Assembly (NCBI GenBank): GCA_023420085.1
Contig: JAEZWQ010000025.1
Location: 142,934 to 206,933, forward strand
DNA: 64,000 nucleotides
Direction of reading: 5' to 3'
From: Bacillota bacterium
GTDB lineage: Bacteria > Bacillota > Clostridia > Lachnospirales > Lachnospiraceae
Position 1 is the stretch's first letter; every line of letters begins with the position of its first letter. Positions 44,969-53,500 of this stretch are shown one piece after another. The notes beneath the pieces were generated by a model. That model did not search any database. It was given only the letters and a program-made list of their open reading frames with translations, and was not told the origin of the DNA. A program made the position numbers and the translations under genes.

Positions 44969-44991
44969 GGAGCACTTAATGTGCTCCTTTT
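44969..44991 (+). terminator. Intra-operon terminator/attenuator
   Basis: GGAGCAC (44969-44975) pairs with GTGCTCC (44981-44987) over TTAAT, followed by TTTTG. The short T-run suggests partial termination between the binding protein and the permeases. Confidence 0.75.
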
Positions 44992-45011
44992 GTTGCAAAA
45001 AGGAGGATACT

Positions 45012-45917
45012 ATGCAAAATAAATTAGGGAAAAAAGGACTTACAATTGAAGGCAAACAAACATTATCAGCATATTTATTTTTACTTCCTGCATTAGTATT
45101 TTTTGTAGTATTTGTAATTATCCCAATATGTATTGGCGTATTCACATCTTTTTTTGATTATACTAATAGAAAGTTTGAATTTGCCGGATTTGATAATTAT
45201 TTAAGATTATTTACAGATGAATATTTCTTGAAATCACTTAAAAATACAATTGTGCTAGTTGTAGTTTCTGTGCCGATTATAGTTTTGCTAAGCTTATTCA
45301 TTTCAGTTATTTTATACCAACGTAATGCAGTTGTACGTTCAGTGTTTAGGGGTATATATTATTTACCAGTTGTTACAGGTACAGTTGCAGTTACTGTTGT
45401 TTGGAAGTGGCTATTTGATCCATATTATGGAATTTTAAATTACACTTTTGAAAAATTAGGATTAATGGATCCACAAAATCCAATTGTATGGTTAGGAGAT
45501 AAAAGGTTTGCATTGATGGCGATAATCATTATATTAATTACGACATCAGTTGGACAACCAATCATCCTATATATAGCAGCACTTGGAAATGTTGATGTAT
45601 CACAAGTTGAAGCAGCTAAAATAGATGGTGCAACTAATTGGCAAGTATTTAAATATGTTAAATGGCCAGGTATATTACCTACAACACTTTATGTTGTAGT
45701 AATAACCACAATAAATACTTTCCAATGTTTCTCACTAATACAGTTATTGACAAGCGGTGGTCCAGATAAATCCACGAGTACAGTAATGTATTTGGTTTAT
45801 GAGACAGCATTTAAAGAATATAAATATGGATATGCAAATGCCATGGGAGTAATTTTAGCAATATTCATAGGTATCTTTAGTTTGATTCAATTTAGAGCAT
45901 TTAGAAGTAAGGATTGA
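45012..45917 (+). CDS. ABC transporter permease 1 (sugar, MalF-like)
   Basis: 301 residues, six membrane segments. The EAA loop is visible as EAAKIDGATNWQVFKYVKWPGILPT (Glu-Ala-Ala then Gly), which docks the ATPase. It forms the import channel with the next gene. The frame opens at 44979 inside the terminator. AGGAGG before the ATG at 45012 decides the start. Confidence 0.9.
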   Translation: MQNKLGKKGLTIEGKQTLSAYLFLLPALVFFVVFVIIPICIGVFTSFFDYTNRKFEFAGFDNYLRLFTDEYFLKSLKNTIVLVVVSVPIIVLLSLFISVILYQRNAVVRSVFRGIYYLPVVTGTVAVTVVWKWLFDPYYGILNYTFEKLGLMDPQNPIVWLGDKRFALMAIIIILITTSVGQPIILYIAALGNVDVSQVEAAKIDGATNWQVFKYVKWPGILPTTLYVVVITTINTFQCFSLIQLLTSGGPDKSTSTVMYLVYETAFKEYKYGYANAMGVILAIFIGIFSLIQFRAFRSKD

Positions 45918-45927
45918 TGGAGGTACT

Positions 45928-46755
45928 ATGAAACAAGAAGGTTCAAAACTATTTAGAGGAGTATCATTGATATTCCTAACACTAATTACAATTGTCTTTG
46001 TTTTTCCATTTTATTGGATAATAACAGGATCATTTAAAACTAGGTTGGACAGTTTATTGTTGCCACCACAATGGTTTCCAGCAAATCCAACACTTGAAAG
46101 CTGGAAAACGCTATTTAATCAACCTGCCGTTAGATGGCTATGGAATTCAATTTTCATATCTTTAATGACAATGATATTAGTATGTATTGTTTCTACAATG
46201 GCAGGATATGTATTAGCTAAAAAGAGATTTAAAGGTAATAAACTTTTATTTGCAATTTTTGTTTTTGCAATGGCACTTCCAAAACAAGTTGTATTAGTAC
46301 CACTTGTTAAACAAATTAGTTTTATGGGGCTACATAATACAGTATGGGCTGTTATATTATCATCAATTGGATGGCCATTTGGTATATTCTTAATGAAACA
46401 GTTCTCAGAAACTGTTCCTACTGAATTATTGGAAGCTGCTAGAATAGATGGATGTAGTGAGTTTAAAACTTTTCTAAAAGTTGTTGTTCCTATAGTAAAG
46501 CCAGGAGTTGCAGCTCTTGCTATATTTACATTCATTAGTTCTTGGAATGATTATTTCTTACAATTAATTATGTTAAATGATAGAAACAAGTTAACATTAC
46601 AATTAGGATTAGCAACCCTACAAGGGGAGTTCGATACTAACTATGGTTTATTGATGGCAGGTGCAGCGTTGTCTGCTATACCAATTATTATAATGTTCCT
46701 TGCATTCCAAAAACACTTTACACAAGGTATAACAATTGGAGCAGTAAAGGGGTAA
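45928..46755 (+). CDS. ABC transporter permease 2 (sugar, MalG-like)
   Basis: 275 residues, six membrane segments. The EAA loop reads EAARIDGCSEFKTFLKVVVPIVKP. The N-terminal YWIITGSFKT and closing QKHFTQGITIGAVKG are typical of CUT1-type permeases. It pairs with permease 1. GGAGG precedes the ATG, ten bases after the previous stop. Confidence 0.9.
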   Translation: MKQEGSKLFRGVSLIFLTLITIVFVFPFYWIITGSFKTRLDSLLLPPQWFPANPTLESWKTLFNQPAVRWLWNSIFISLMTMILVCIVSTMAGYVLAKKRFKGNKLLFAIFVFAMALPKQVVLVPLVKQISFMGLHNTVWAVILSSIGWPFGIFLMKQFSETVPTELLEAARIDGCSEFKTFLKVVVPIVKPGVAALAIFTFISSWNDYFLQLIMLNDRNKLTLQLGLATLQGEFDTNYGLLMAGAALSAIPIIIMFLAFQKHFTQGITIGAVKG

Positions 46756-46756
46756 T

Positions 46757-47656
46757 ATGTTTATAGGAATAGATATTGGTGGAACTTCTGTAAAGTATGG
46801 ACTGGTTGATTCTGATGCTAATATATTAAATGTATTTGAATTTAAAGCTAGATATATTAATGGTGATTATACGTTGCTTCAAGATACAATTGACGGATTA
46901 GATGAGTTTTTAAGGGAAGAATCCATTAAATTAGATAATATTGAAGCGATTGGAATATCAGCTACAGGACAAATTTCAGATGATGGTAAGGTTATAGGTA
47001 CAGCTGGTCATATACCAAATTGGCTAGGTGTTGATATAAAAAAAGAATTCGAGGATAGGTACAATAAACCTGTATCAGTCATAAATGATGCAAATAGTAT
47101 GGTTGTTGCCGAGAAAAGATTTGGAGCTGCAAAAGGTTGCAAACATGTAGTAGGTATAACAATAGGTACTGGTGTAGGCGGTGGAATTATTGTTAATAAT
47201 CAGCTTTTAACTGGGGCTGATGGTATTGCAGGAGAAGTTGGGCATATATTGATAAATGAATGCGATATAATAGATAATTACAATCGAGCTGGCTCATATG
47301 AAGATGCAGCTTCGACAACTGTACTAGTTAATGCTGTTAAAAAATTAGGTTATAAAAATGTTGATGGTAAAGTTATTTTTAATGAATTGATTAAAAATGA
47401 TGATGTTAAAATTGCTTATGATAAATGGTTGAATAATATTACAAGAGGACTTGTTTCCTTAATTCATATTTTTAATCCAGAAATTATAGTAATTGGTGGC
47501 GGAGTTAGTGTAAGAGAAGAATTTATAAGTGAATTAAAAAGTAAAGTATTACACTCAGTAATGCCTAGTTTTTCTAAAAATCTTAAATTTGAGGCAGCTA
47601 AATTGGGGAATAATGCTGGTTTATTAGGAGCTATTTCAAGTTATATAGGTGAATAA
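46757..47656 (+). CDS. nanK: ROK-family kinase, probable N-acetylmannosamine kinase
   Basis: 299 residues. ATP site DIGGTSVKYGLVD at the N-terminus, catalytic Asp in NDANSMVVAEKRFG, GTGVGGGI, and GEVGHILI. It would phosphorylate ManNAc to ManNAc-6-P, feeding NanE. The zinc motif common to ROK kinases (CxCGxxGC after the GH histidine) is absent: the stretch reads NECDIIDNYNRAGSYED. The name rests on the locus. Start follows AAGGGG directly after permease 2. Confidence 0.82.
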   Translation: MFIGIDIGGTSVKYGLVDSDANILNVFEFKARYINGDYTLLQDTIDGLDEFLREESIKLDNIEAIGISATGQISDDGKVIGTAGHIPNWLGVDIKKEFEDRYNKPVSVINDANSMVVAEKRFGAAKGCKHVVGITIGTGVGGGIIVNNQLLTGADGIAGEVGHILINECDIIDNYNRAGSYEDAASTTVLVNAVKKLGYKNVDGKVIFNELIKNDDVKIAYDKWLNNITRGLVSLIHIFNPEIIVIGGGVSVREEFISELKSKVLHSVMPSFSKNLKFEAAKLGNNAGLLGAISSYIGE

Positions 47657-47657
47657 T

Positions 47658-48512
47658 ATGCAAATAAATTTTTTAGCTGATATAAGAGCAAGAATGAATG
47701 AATTTACAAAGGCTGAAAAAAAGATAGCTGAATATATACTGAATAATTCAGACAATGTACCATATATGGTAATAAATGATTTGGCCGAGGCGTGTAATGT
47801 AGGTGAAACAAGTATATTTAGGTTTTGTAAAAAACTGAAACTTACAGGATACCAAGAGTTTAGAATGAAGATATCATCGGCAACTTTTGGAGAAAATGTA
47901 TTAAGGCCCACAACATCAGGAACTATAAATGTTGATGATAGTATTTTAGATGTTGCGGATAAAATACTTGCTAGTAATATAATGGCACTTGAAGAAACTA
48001 AGACTCTTCTAAATGAAAGAGATATTCAAAGGGCTGTAAATTTACTAATTAATGCAAAGAGAGTATTTGTATTTGGAGTTGGAGCAAGTGGTATCATGGC
48101 TCAAGATACGGTTGGAAAGTTTTTAAGAATTACATCTAAGTTTACAACATTTATTGATTCACACCAACAAATAATGCAAGCAAGTATTTTAGAGCCTGAT
48201 GATGTTGCGATATTCTTTTCTTATTCAGGAAACACAAGAGATACCATAGAGACTGCAAAGATGGTAAAGACAACTAAAGCAAAGACAATAGGTATTTCGA
48301 AATTTAGAAGCTCAGAATTTTCCAAGTATATGGATGTTTTGTTATTATGTGGAGCGAAGGAACATCCTTTGAGAGGTGGTTCACTATCAGCTAAAATGAG
48401 TCAAATATATTTAATAGATATACTATATACTGAGTATTATAAGAGAACTATAAAAGAGAGTAAAAAATACAATGATAAAACAGCACAAGCAGTTATGAAC
48501 AAGCTGTACTAG
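47658..48512 (+). CDS. RpiR-family transcriptional regulator of the nan locus
   Basis: 284 residues. An N-terminal HTH_6 domain (about 1-77, ETSIFRFCKKLKLTGYQEFR) is followed by a SIS sugar-phosphate domain (about 125-255, FGVGASGIMAQ and FFSYSGNTRDTIETAK). Such regulators bind phosphosugars; in sialic acid loci the usual effector is ManNAc-6-P or GlcNAc-6-P. The in-frame GTG at 47649 is part of AGGTGA, so the start is ATG 47658. Candidate operators are the TGTATA/TATACA repeats between nanA and nanE. Confidence 0.9.
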   Translation: MQINFLADIRARMNEFTKAEKKIAEYILNNSDNVPYMVINDLAEACNVGETSIFRFCKKLKLTGYQEFRMKISSATFGENVLRPTTSGTINVDDSILDVADKILASNIMALEETKTLLNERDIQRAVNLLINAKRVFVFGVGASGIMAQDTVGKFLRITSKFTTFIDSHQQIMQASILEPDDVAIFFSYSGNTRDTIETAKMVKTTKAKTIGISKFRSSEFSKYMDVLLLCGAKEHPLRGGSLSAKMSQIYLIDILYTEYYKRTIKESKKYNDKTAQAVMNKLY

Positions 48513-48521
48513 GAGGAAAAT

Positions 48522-49631
48522 ATGTCAAACTTATCTTTAAAGAATATAAACAAAGTTTATCCTAATGGATTTCATGCAGTTAAGGATTTTAATTTAGAAA
48601 TAGAAGATAATGAGTTTATAATTTTTGTAGGACCATCTGGATGTGGTAAATCTACAACATTAAGAATGATAGCTGGACTAGAAAATATATCTTCTGGTGA
48701 ATTATATATAGATGGAAAACTTGTTAATGAAGTTGAACCAAAAGATAGAGATATAGCCATGGTTTTCCAAAGTTACGCATTATATCCGCACATGACTGTC
48801 TATGAAAATATGGCATTTGGTTTGAAAATTAGAAAAGTTCCAAAAGAAGAAATAGACAAATTAGTTAAGAACGCAGCAAAAATATTAGACATTGAACATT
48901 TACTTGATAGAAAACCTAAGGCTTTATCTGGTGGACAAAGACAGCGTGTTGCAATGGGACGTGCAATTGTACGTAATCCAAAAGTTTTCTTGATGGATGA
49001 GCCTTTATCAAACTTAGATGCAAAACTAAGAGTTCAAATGAGAATTGAGATTTCAAAGCTTCATCATAGATTGGGAAATACTATCATATATGTAACACAT
49101 GATCAAACTGAAGCAATGACTTTAGGAACAAGAATCGTTGTTATGAAAGATGGTATAGCACAACAAATAGATACTCCACAAAATCTATATAATAAACCAG
49201 AAAATTTATTTGTTGCTGGATTTATAGGATCACCTCAAATGAATTTTACAAAGGTTAAGGTTGAGTGCAAAGGAAGTGAAGTCCATCTAAAGAATACTGT
49301 TTTAGATGTGATTTTACCGAACGATAAAGCAGAAAAAGTTAAAGCATACGATGGCAAAGAAGTTATAATGGGAATTAGACCAGAAGATATACACGATGAA
49401 GAAATATTCCTTAATACAGCTGCAGAAGATGCTAAATTTGAATCAGAAATTAGAATAACAGAAATGATGGGAGCTGAAATATATTTATACTTTGGTATTG
49501 AAGATAATGACTTTACTGCCAGAGTTAATCCAAGATCTAAGGCAAAAATTGGAGAAAGACTTACTTTAGCTTTAGATAAGAAAAAGATACATGTTTTTGA
49601 TATAGAAACTGAAAAAACTATTACTAACTAA
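48522..49631 (+). CDS. ABC transporter ATPase (MsmK/UgpC type)
   Basis: 369 residues. Walker A GPSGCGKST (37-45), signature LSGGQRQRVAMGRA, Walker B VFLMDEP, D-loop SNLDAK and the switch histidine in VTHDQTEAM. A C-terminal TOBE/OB domain follows (about 240-369). In many Gram-positives one MsmK-type ATPase serves several sugar importers from a distant locus. Here it is the last gene of the nan cluster, so it may be dedicated. AGGAGG precedes the ATG. Confidence 0.93.
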   Translation: MSNLSLKNINKVYPNGFHAVKDFNLEIEDNEFIIFVGPSGCGKSTTLRMIAGLENISSGELYIDGKLVNEVEPKDRDIAMVFQSYALYPHMTVYENMAFGLKIRKVPKEEIDKLVKNAAKILDIEHLLDRKPKALSGGQRQRVAMGRAIVRNPKVFLMDEPLSNLDAKLRVQMRIEISKLHHRLGNTIIYVTHDQTEAMTLGTRIVVMKDGIAQQIDTPQNLYNKPENLFVAGFIGSPQMNFTKVKVECKGSEVHLKNTVLDVILPNDKAEKVKAYDGKEVIMGIRPEDIHDEEIFLNTAAEDAKFESEIRITEMMGAEIYLYFGIEDNDFTARVNPRSKAKIGERLTLALDKKKIHVFDIETEKTITN

Positions 49632-49633
49632 TA

Positions 49634-49670
49634 AAAAGAATTAGGTGTTAAGACGCCTAATTCTTTTTTA
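49634..49670. terminator. Terminator closing the nan operon
   Basis: AGAATTAGGTGT (49638-49649) pairs with ACGCCTAATTCT (49654-49665) with one G-T wobble, followed by five T. An A-run on the other side lets it serve the convergent GNAT gene too. Confidence 0.92.
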
Positions 49671-49711
49671 GTTAAAGAGTGTGTTATATATCGTGTAAAA
49701 ATTTAGATAAT

Positions 49712-50260
49712 TTATTTTTTTAGATCTGACTTCAATATAGAATAGATAACTTTATCAGTTATACCATAGTTACACTTAGCAGCCGACCTAAGTAGACCTT
49801 CTTTTTGCATATTACATTTTTCCATGACCTTACCTGATGCTGGATTACATATTGAATGAGAAGATTCTATTCTATTAAAGTTCTGATTGAATAAAAGATA
49901 GTTTATTACAGCCTCTAATGCTTCACTCATAAAACCTTGTGACCAGTATTTTTCATTTAAACAATATCCGATACGGGCACAATTTATATTATAGTCTATA
50001 TTTACGCAAGATATATTACCAATAGCCTTATTTTCTTCCTTTAGTTCTATGCACCAATCATAGGAATCATCATCATTTTTATATTTATCTAGTAAATGGT
50101 CTAACCTATCATAAACCTCTTCAATAGTTTTATATGTCGGGAATGTTAGATATTTTGTAACATTATCAGACGATAACCATTCAAACATATCATTTGCATC
50201 ATCTGTACTAAATTGTCTTAGAATTAATCTTTCAGTTTCTATTGATATTGTCTTATTCAT
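49712..50260 (-). CDS. GNAT acetyltransferase (RimJ/RimL-like)
   Basis: 182 residues. It begins IETERLILRQFSTDDANDMFEWL and has the acetyl-CoA segment ARIGYCLNEKYWSQGFMSEAL, then NRIESSHSICNPASGKVMEKC. This subgroup acetylates N-terminal or side-chain amines of proteins or small molecules; the target is unknown. GAGG precedes the ATG on the minus strand. Confidence 0.88.
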   Translation of the reverse strand: MNKTISIETERLILRQFSTDDANDMFEWLSSDNVTKYLTFPTYKTIEEVYDRLDHLLDKYKNDDDSYDWCIELKEENKAIGNISCVNIDYNINCARIGYCLNEKYWSQGFMSEALEAVINYLLFNQNFNRIESSHSICNPASGKVMEKCNMQKEGLLRSAAKCNYGITDKVIYSILKSDLKK

Positions 50261-50362
50261 AGATTTACCTCATTAAACTTTCCTTTATAAACTTTTCAAA
50301 ATATTTTATCATTGATCATATATATTGTAAATATAAAAGTAAATCCAAATCTAAAAAATATC

Positions 50363-50391
50363 TTGATTATTATTTGGAAATGTGATACTAT
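50363..50391 (+). promoter_or_regulatory. Promoter of tRNA-Cys
   Basis: TTGATT (50363-50368) and TACTAT (50386-50391) are 17 bases apart, 14 bases before the tRNA. Confidence 0.6.
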
Positions 50392-50405
50392 ATTTTAGTA
50401 GTTTT

Positions 50406-50476
50406 GGCGCCATAGCCAAGTGGTAAGGCATGGGACTGCAACTCCCTGATCATCAGTTCAAATCTGATTGGCGCCT
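50406..50476 (+). tRNA. tRNA-Cys (GCA)
   Basis: The acceptor GGCGCCA pairs with TGGCGCC (50469-50475), followed by a T discriminator. The anticodon loop CTGCAAC between GGGA and TCCC gives GCA. The T arm has TTCAAAT. The CCA end is not encoded. Confidence 0.96.
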
Positions 50477-50482
50477 CTAAAG

Positions 50483-50510
50483 AGTGTTGATATTTATCAG
50501 CACTTTTTTT
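50483..50510 (+). terminator. Terminator of tRNA-Cys
   Basis: AGTGTTGAT pairs with ATCAGCACT (one G-T pair), followed by seven T. Confidence 0.9.
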
Positions 50511-50690
50511 ATTTTTATATAATACGTATAAAAGTTATAATAGGATTAACTATTTGTTTTAGATAAGAATTCAAAATTTTATTTAAGTTTGATTTTAGTA
50601 GTATACAAAATTTATTTATCTATAATCATTATTTAATATAAGAACATTTTTTATTAAATTAGATAATTTATTGGACATATACAGGTTTCC

Positions 50691-50719
50691 TTGACAGACA
50701 AAATTATCTATGTTAAAAG
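50691..50719 (+). promoter_or_regulatory. Candidate promoter of the DUF1904 gene
   Basis: A perfect TTGACA (50691-50696) is followed after 17 bases by TAAAAG, a poor -10. The remaining bases of 50511-50754 show no gene or structure. Confidence 0.35.
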
Positions 50720-50754
50720 AATAGTAAGTTAATACTAGATACGGAGGATAGAAT

Positions 50755-51066
50755 ATGCCACAAATAATTATTAAAGGTGTAGCTTCTGAAGATATAAAGA
50801 ATATGAGTAAAGAATTAGTATCTGATTTAGCTGTAATTTGTGATACTACAGAAGATAATTTTATTTTTGAAGAGGTAAATGATAGTTACTATAGTTATGG
50901 TGAGAAAACTAAAATGTATCCTTTAGTTGAGATAAAAATGTTTGATCGAGGTAGTGATGTAGAAAAATCAATGTATTTTTCAATCAAAAATTACCTGGAA
51001 TCAAAAGATTATGAAGATATTGAGGTTTATTTTATCCATTTAAAAAATAGCTCATACTTCTATTAA
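50755..51066 (+). CDS. DUF1904-family protein
   Basis: 103 residues. It begins MPQIIIKGV with Pro2, and has FIFEEVNDSYY, YPLVEIKMFDRG and a closing VYFIHLKNSSYF, which fits DUF1904. The family has a tautomerase-like fold with an N-terminal proline, but no activity is established to my knowledge. GGAGG precedes the ATG. It is a single-gene unit facing the tRNA-Glu terminator. Confidence 0.72.
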   Translation: MPQIIIKGVASEDIKNMSKELVSDLAVICDTTEDNFIFEEVNDSYYSYGEKTKMYPLVEIKMFDRGSDVEKSMYFSIKNYLESKDYEDIEVYFIHLKNSSYFY

Positions 51067-51070
51067 AATA

Positions 51071-51089
51071 AAAAAAGAGCTAACGCTCT
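51071..51089 (-). terminator. Terminator of tRNA-Glu
   Basis: On the minus strand AGAGC, loop GTTA and GCTCT are followed by a T-run reaching into the end of the convergent DUF1904 gene region. Confidence 0.85.
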
Positions 51090-51093
51090 ATAA

Positions 51094-51165
51094 TGACTCC
51101 AACGAGAATTGAACTCGTGATTCGACCTTGAGAGGGTCGCGTCTTGACCTCTTGACCATGGAGCC
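51094..51165 (-). tRNA. tRNA-Glu (CTC)
   Basis: On the minus strand GGCTCCA pairs with TGGAGTC with A as discriminator. The anticodon stem CGACC/GGTCG encloses CTCTCAA, giving anticodon CTC for GAG codons. The T loop is TTCAATT. CCA is not encoded. It is alone, with its own promoter and terminator. Confidence 0.95.
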
Positions 51166-51173
51166 GTAAAAAA

Positions 51174-51202
51174 ATGATAGCATATTAATAAATAATAGTC
51201 AA
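51174..51202 (-). promoter_or_regulatory. Promoter of tRNA-Glu
   Basis: On the minus strand TTGACT (51202-51197) and TATCAT (51179-51174) are exactly 17 bases apart, eight bases before the tRNA. Confidence 0.7.
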
Positions 51203-51217
51203 TAGTGAGAGGTGTTT

Positions 51218-52774
51218 ATGAAGATTAAGTTTTTAGGAGCGAATAAGTCAGTTACAGGTAGTTGTCACTGCTTAGAATGTAATGGGAAAACGATACTTAT
51301 TGATTATGGTATGCAACAAGGGAAAGACGAAAAGGTGCGCAATAATCAATTAGATGTTGATGTTAATAAGATTGATTTGGTAATAATTACCCATGCCCAT
51401 ATTGACCACACAGGTAGATTGCCACTGCTAGTTAAGAATGGATATAAAGGGCCTATTATAGCTAATTCAAAAACTGTTGAGTTAATGGATATAATGCTAA
51501 GAGATTCTGCTCATATTCAAGAGATGGAAGCCGAGTGGAAGAGTAGAAAAAACTTAAGAGCTGGATTACAAAAAGTTGATCCATTGTATGATACAAAAGA
51601 TGTTGAAGATACAATAAAGTTATTTAAGTCAATTGATTATAGAAATAGGATAACGTTATTTGAAGGTATAGATGTTTTTCTAAAAGATTCTGGACATTTA
51701 TTAGGATCATCAACAATAAAATTCTTTATTAAAGAAGGAGATATAGAAAAGACAATAGTTTTTTCAGGAGATATAGGTAACTATAATATTCCATTAATAC
51801 GTGATCCAGAATATTTTGAAGAAGCAGATTATGTTGTTATGGAAACAACGTATGGAGGAAAATTACATGATAAGAATGAGGATTACGTGCAAAAGCTTTC
51901 TGGTATATTTTCTACAACATTTAAAAAGGGTGGAAATGTTGTAATACCTTCATTCTCAGTTGGAAGAACACAAGAAATTTTGTATTATATAAGAGAAATA
52001 AAAGAGAAAAAATTAGTTAGTGATTTTTTAGATTTTCCAGTATATGTTGATAGCCCTTTATCAAAAAAAGCTACCAGTATCTACGATAGCGCAGATACTA
52101 CATTTTTTGATGAAGAAACAAATAATCTAATCAGAAGGGGAATTAGCCCTATAAAGTTTAATAATCTTATTTTAACGAATACGACAGATGAATCTATTGC
52201 TATAAATAATGATACAACCCCAAAAGTTATTATTTCATCTAGTGGTATGTGTGACGCTGGAAGAATAAGGCATCATCTAAAACACAATTTATGGAGAAAA
52301 GATAGTAGTGTTATCTTTGTTGGCTATCAAGCTGAGGGAACTCTTGGTAGACAAATAATTGATGGAAAAAGAGAAGTTAAACTTTTTGGTGAAAAAATTA
52401 ATATTAATGCAGATATCTATAATCTAAAAGGACTAAGCGGGCATGCTGACCAAAATGGACTATTGGATTTTGTTACGCATTTTAAAAATAAACCACAAAA
52501 AATATTTTTAGTTCATGGTGAAATAGACAATATGAATATTTTTGCAGATTTATTAAATATTAAAGGATATGATTACATAATTCCTGAATATAATAGCGAA
52601 TATGATTTAGATTTAGATGAATATAAATATACAGAAAAATCTGAAAATATTGGAATAAAAGAAGATGATATTTTTGATATTTATCAAAGGCTTGGGGTTT
52701 ATATTAAGAATAATCAAAACAACAAGGATAAAATTGATAAAATCAAGAACCTTATTAGGAATATTGGTATTTAA
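51218..52774 (+). CDS. Metallo-beta-lactamase/beta-CASP RNA nuclease-like protein
   Basis: 518 residues. The metal motif is H59-A-H61-I-D63-H64, with later GHLLGS and ETTYGGKLH. The beta-CASP insert is around PSFSVGRTQEILY and SSSGMCDAGR, and the RMMBL end has GLSGHADQNGL and LVHGE. These proteins resemble eukaryotic CPSF-type mRNA 3' processing nucleases; the bacterial members are usually RNases. The in-frame GTG at 51212 lies in GAGGTG, so ATG 51218 is the start. It is not an RNase J, which is longer and ordered differently. Confidence 0.88.
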   Translation: MKIKFLGANKSVTGSCHCLECNGKTILIDYGMQQGKDEKVRNNQLDVDVNKIDLVIITHAHIDHTGRLPLLVKNGYKGPIIANSKTVELMDIMLRDSAHIQEMEAEWKSRKNLRAGLQKVDPLYDTKDVEDTIKLFKSIDYRNRITLFEGIDVFLKDSGHLLGSSTIKFFIKEGDIEKTIVFSGDIGNYNIPLIRDPEYFEEADYVVMETTYGGKLHDKNEDYVQKLSGIFSTTFKKGGNVVIPSFSVGRTQEILYYIREIKEKKLVSDFLDFPVYVDSPLSKKATSIYDSADTTFFDEETNNLIRRGISPIKFNNLILTNTTDESIAINNDTTPKVIISSSGMCDAGRIRHHLKHNLWRKDSSVIFVGYQAEGTLGRQIIDGKREVKLFGEKININADIYNLKGLSGHADQNGLLDFVTHFKNKPQKIFLVHGEIDNMNIFADLLNIKGYDYIIPEYNSEYDLDLDEYKYTEKSENIGIKEDDIFDIYQRLGVYIKNNQNNKDKIDKIKNLIRNIGI

Positions 52775-52813
52775 TATAGAACAGAGATAACTATGTATTA
52801 GGTTGTTATAAGA

Positions 52814-52842
52814 TTGACGTAAAAAAATATAAATGATATACT
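52814..52842 (+). promoter_or_regulatory. Promoter of the xpt-scpAB-ruvAB region
   Basis: TTGACG (52814-52819) and TATACT (52837-52842) are 17 bases apart. It is the best promoter match in the window after the tRNA cluster promoter. Confidence 0.7.
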
Positions 52843-52860
52843 TAAAATAATTTCTATAAC

Positions 52861-52887
52861 AAAGTCCGTATAAATATTACGGACTTT
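52861..52887 (+). other. Perfect hairpin in the xpt leader
   Basis: AAAGTCCGTA (52861-52870) pairs with TACGGACTTT (52878-52887) over seven bases. It begins about 12 bases after the predicted transcription start. Only three T of the stem end it, so it may be an attenuator or a 5' stabiliser. No purine riboswitch sequence is visible. Confidence 0.6.
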
Positions 52888-52927
52888 ACTATTATATTGA
52901 TGCATGAGCATTATGAAAGGAGAAGCT

Positions 52928-53500
52928 GTGAAAGAACTAAAGGAAAAGATATTAAAATCAGGTGAAGCTTTAAATAAGAACGTATTAAAAGTTGATAGCT
53001 TTGTTAATCATCAAGTTGATCCAGAACTTATGGATAAGTGTGGTAGAGAATTTGCTGATCATTTTAAGAATAGGGGAATTACAAAAGTTGTTACAATTGA
53101 AAGTTCTGGAATAGCCCCAGCAGTATTTACAGCTTTACATCTAAATGTTCCTTTAGTAGTTATGAAAAAATCAACTTCTAAGGTTTTAAGTGATGAATTG
53201 GTGCAAGCTACAATTACATCATTTACTAAAGGAGTAAATTTTGAATTAACAATGTCAAAAAAATTTCTAAAAGATACAGATAATGTACTAGTCATTGACG
53301 ATTTTTTAGCGAATGGGCAAGCAGCTTTCGGTGCTATAAAGCTTATTGAAAGAGTTGGAGCAAAGGTTATAGCATTAGGAATATTAATAGAAAAAACGTT
53401 CCAACCAGGTAGAAAAGAATTAGATTCTAAAGGGTATGAGGTTTATTCTTTGGCAAGAATTAAAAATATGAGTGAAGGTAATATAGAATTTGAAGAATAA
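52928..53500 (+). CDS. xpt: Xanthine phosphoribosyltransferase
   Basis: 190 residues from a GTG start. It converts xanthine and PRPP to XMP for purine salvage. KVDSFVNHQVDPELM near the N-terminus and the PRPP-loop segment VLVIDDFLANGQA match the family. The frame starts at 52904, but AAAGGAG six bases before GTG 52928 and the family N-terminus (KELKEKILKSGEAL) favour the later start. The end overlaps scpA by 11 bases. Confidence 0.92.
   Translation: MKELKEKILKSGEALNKNVLKVDSFVNHQVDPELMDKCGREFADHFKNRGITKVVTIESSGIAPAVFTALHLNVPLVVMKKSTSKVLSDELVQATITSFTKGVNFELTMSKKFLKDTDNVLVIDDFLANGQAAFGAIKLIERVGAKVIALGILIEKTFQPGRKELDSKGYEVYSLARIKNMSEGNIEFEE

Noticed and set aside
44979..45011. Upstream start of permease 1
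   Set aside because: It begins inside the terminator stem; AGGAGG clearly serves the ATG at 45012.
52775..52927. Purine riboswitch before xpt
   Set aside because: The conserved aptamer sequence is absent; only a simple hairpin is visible.
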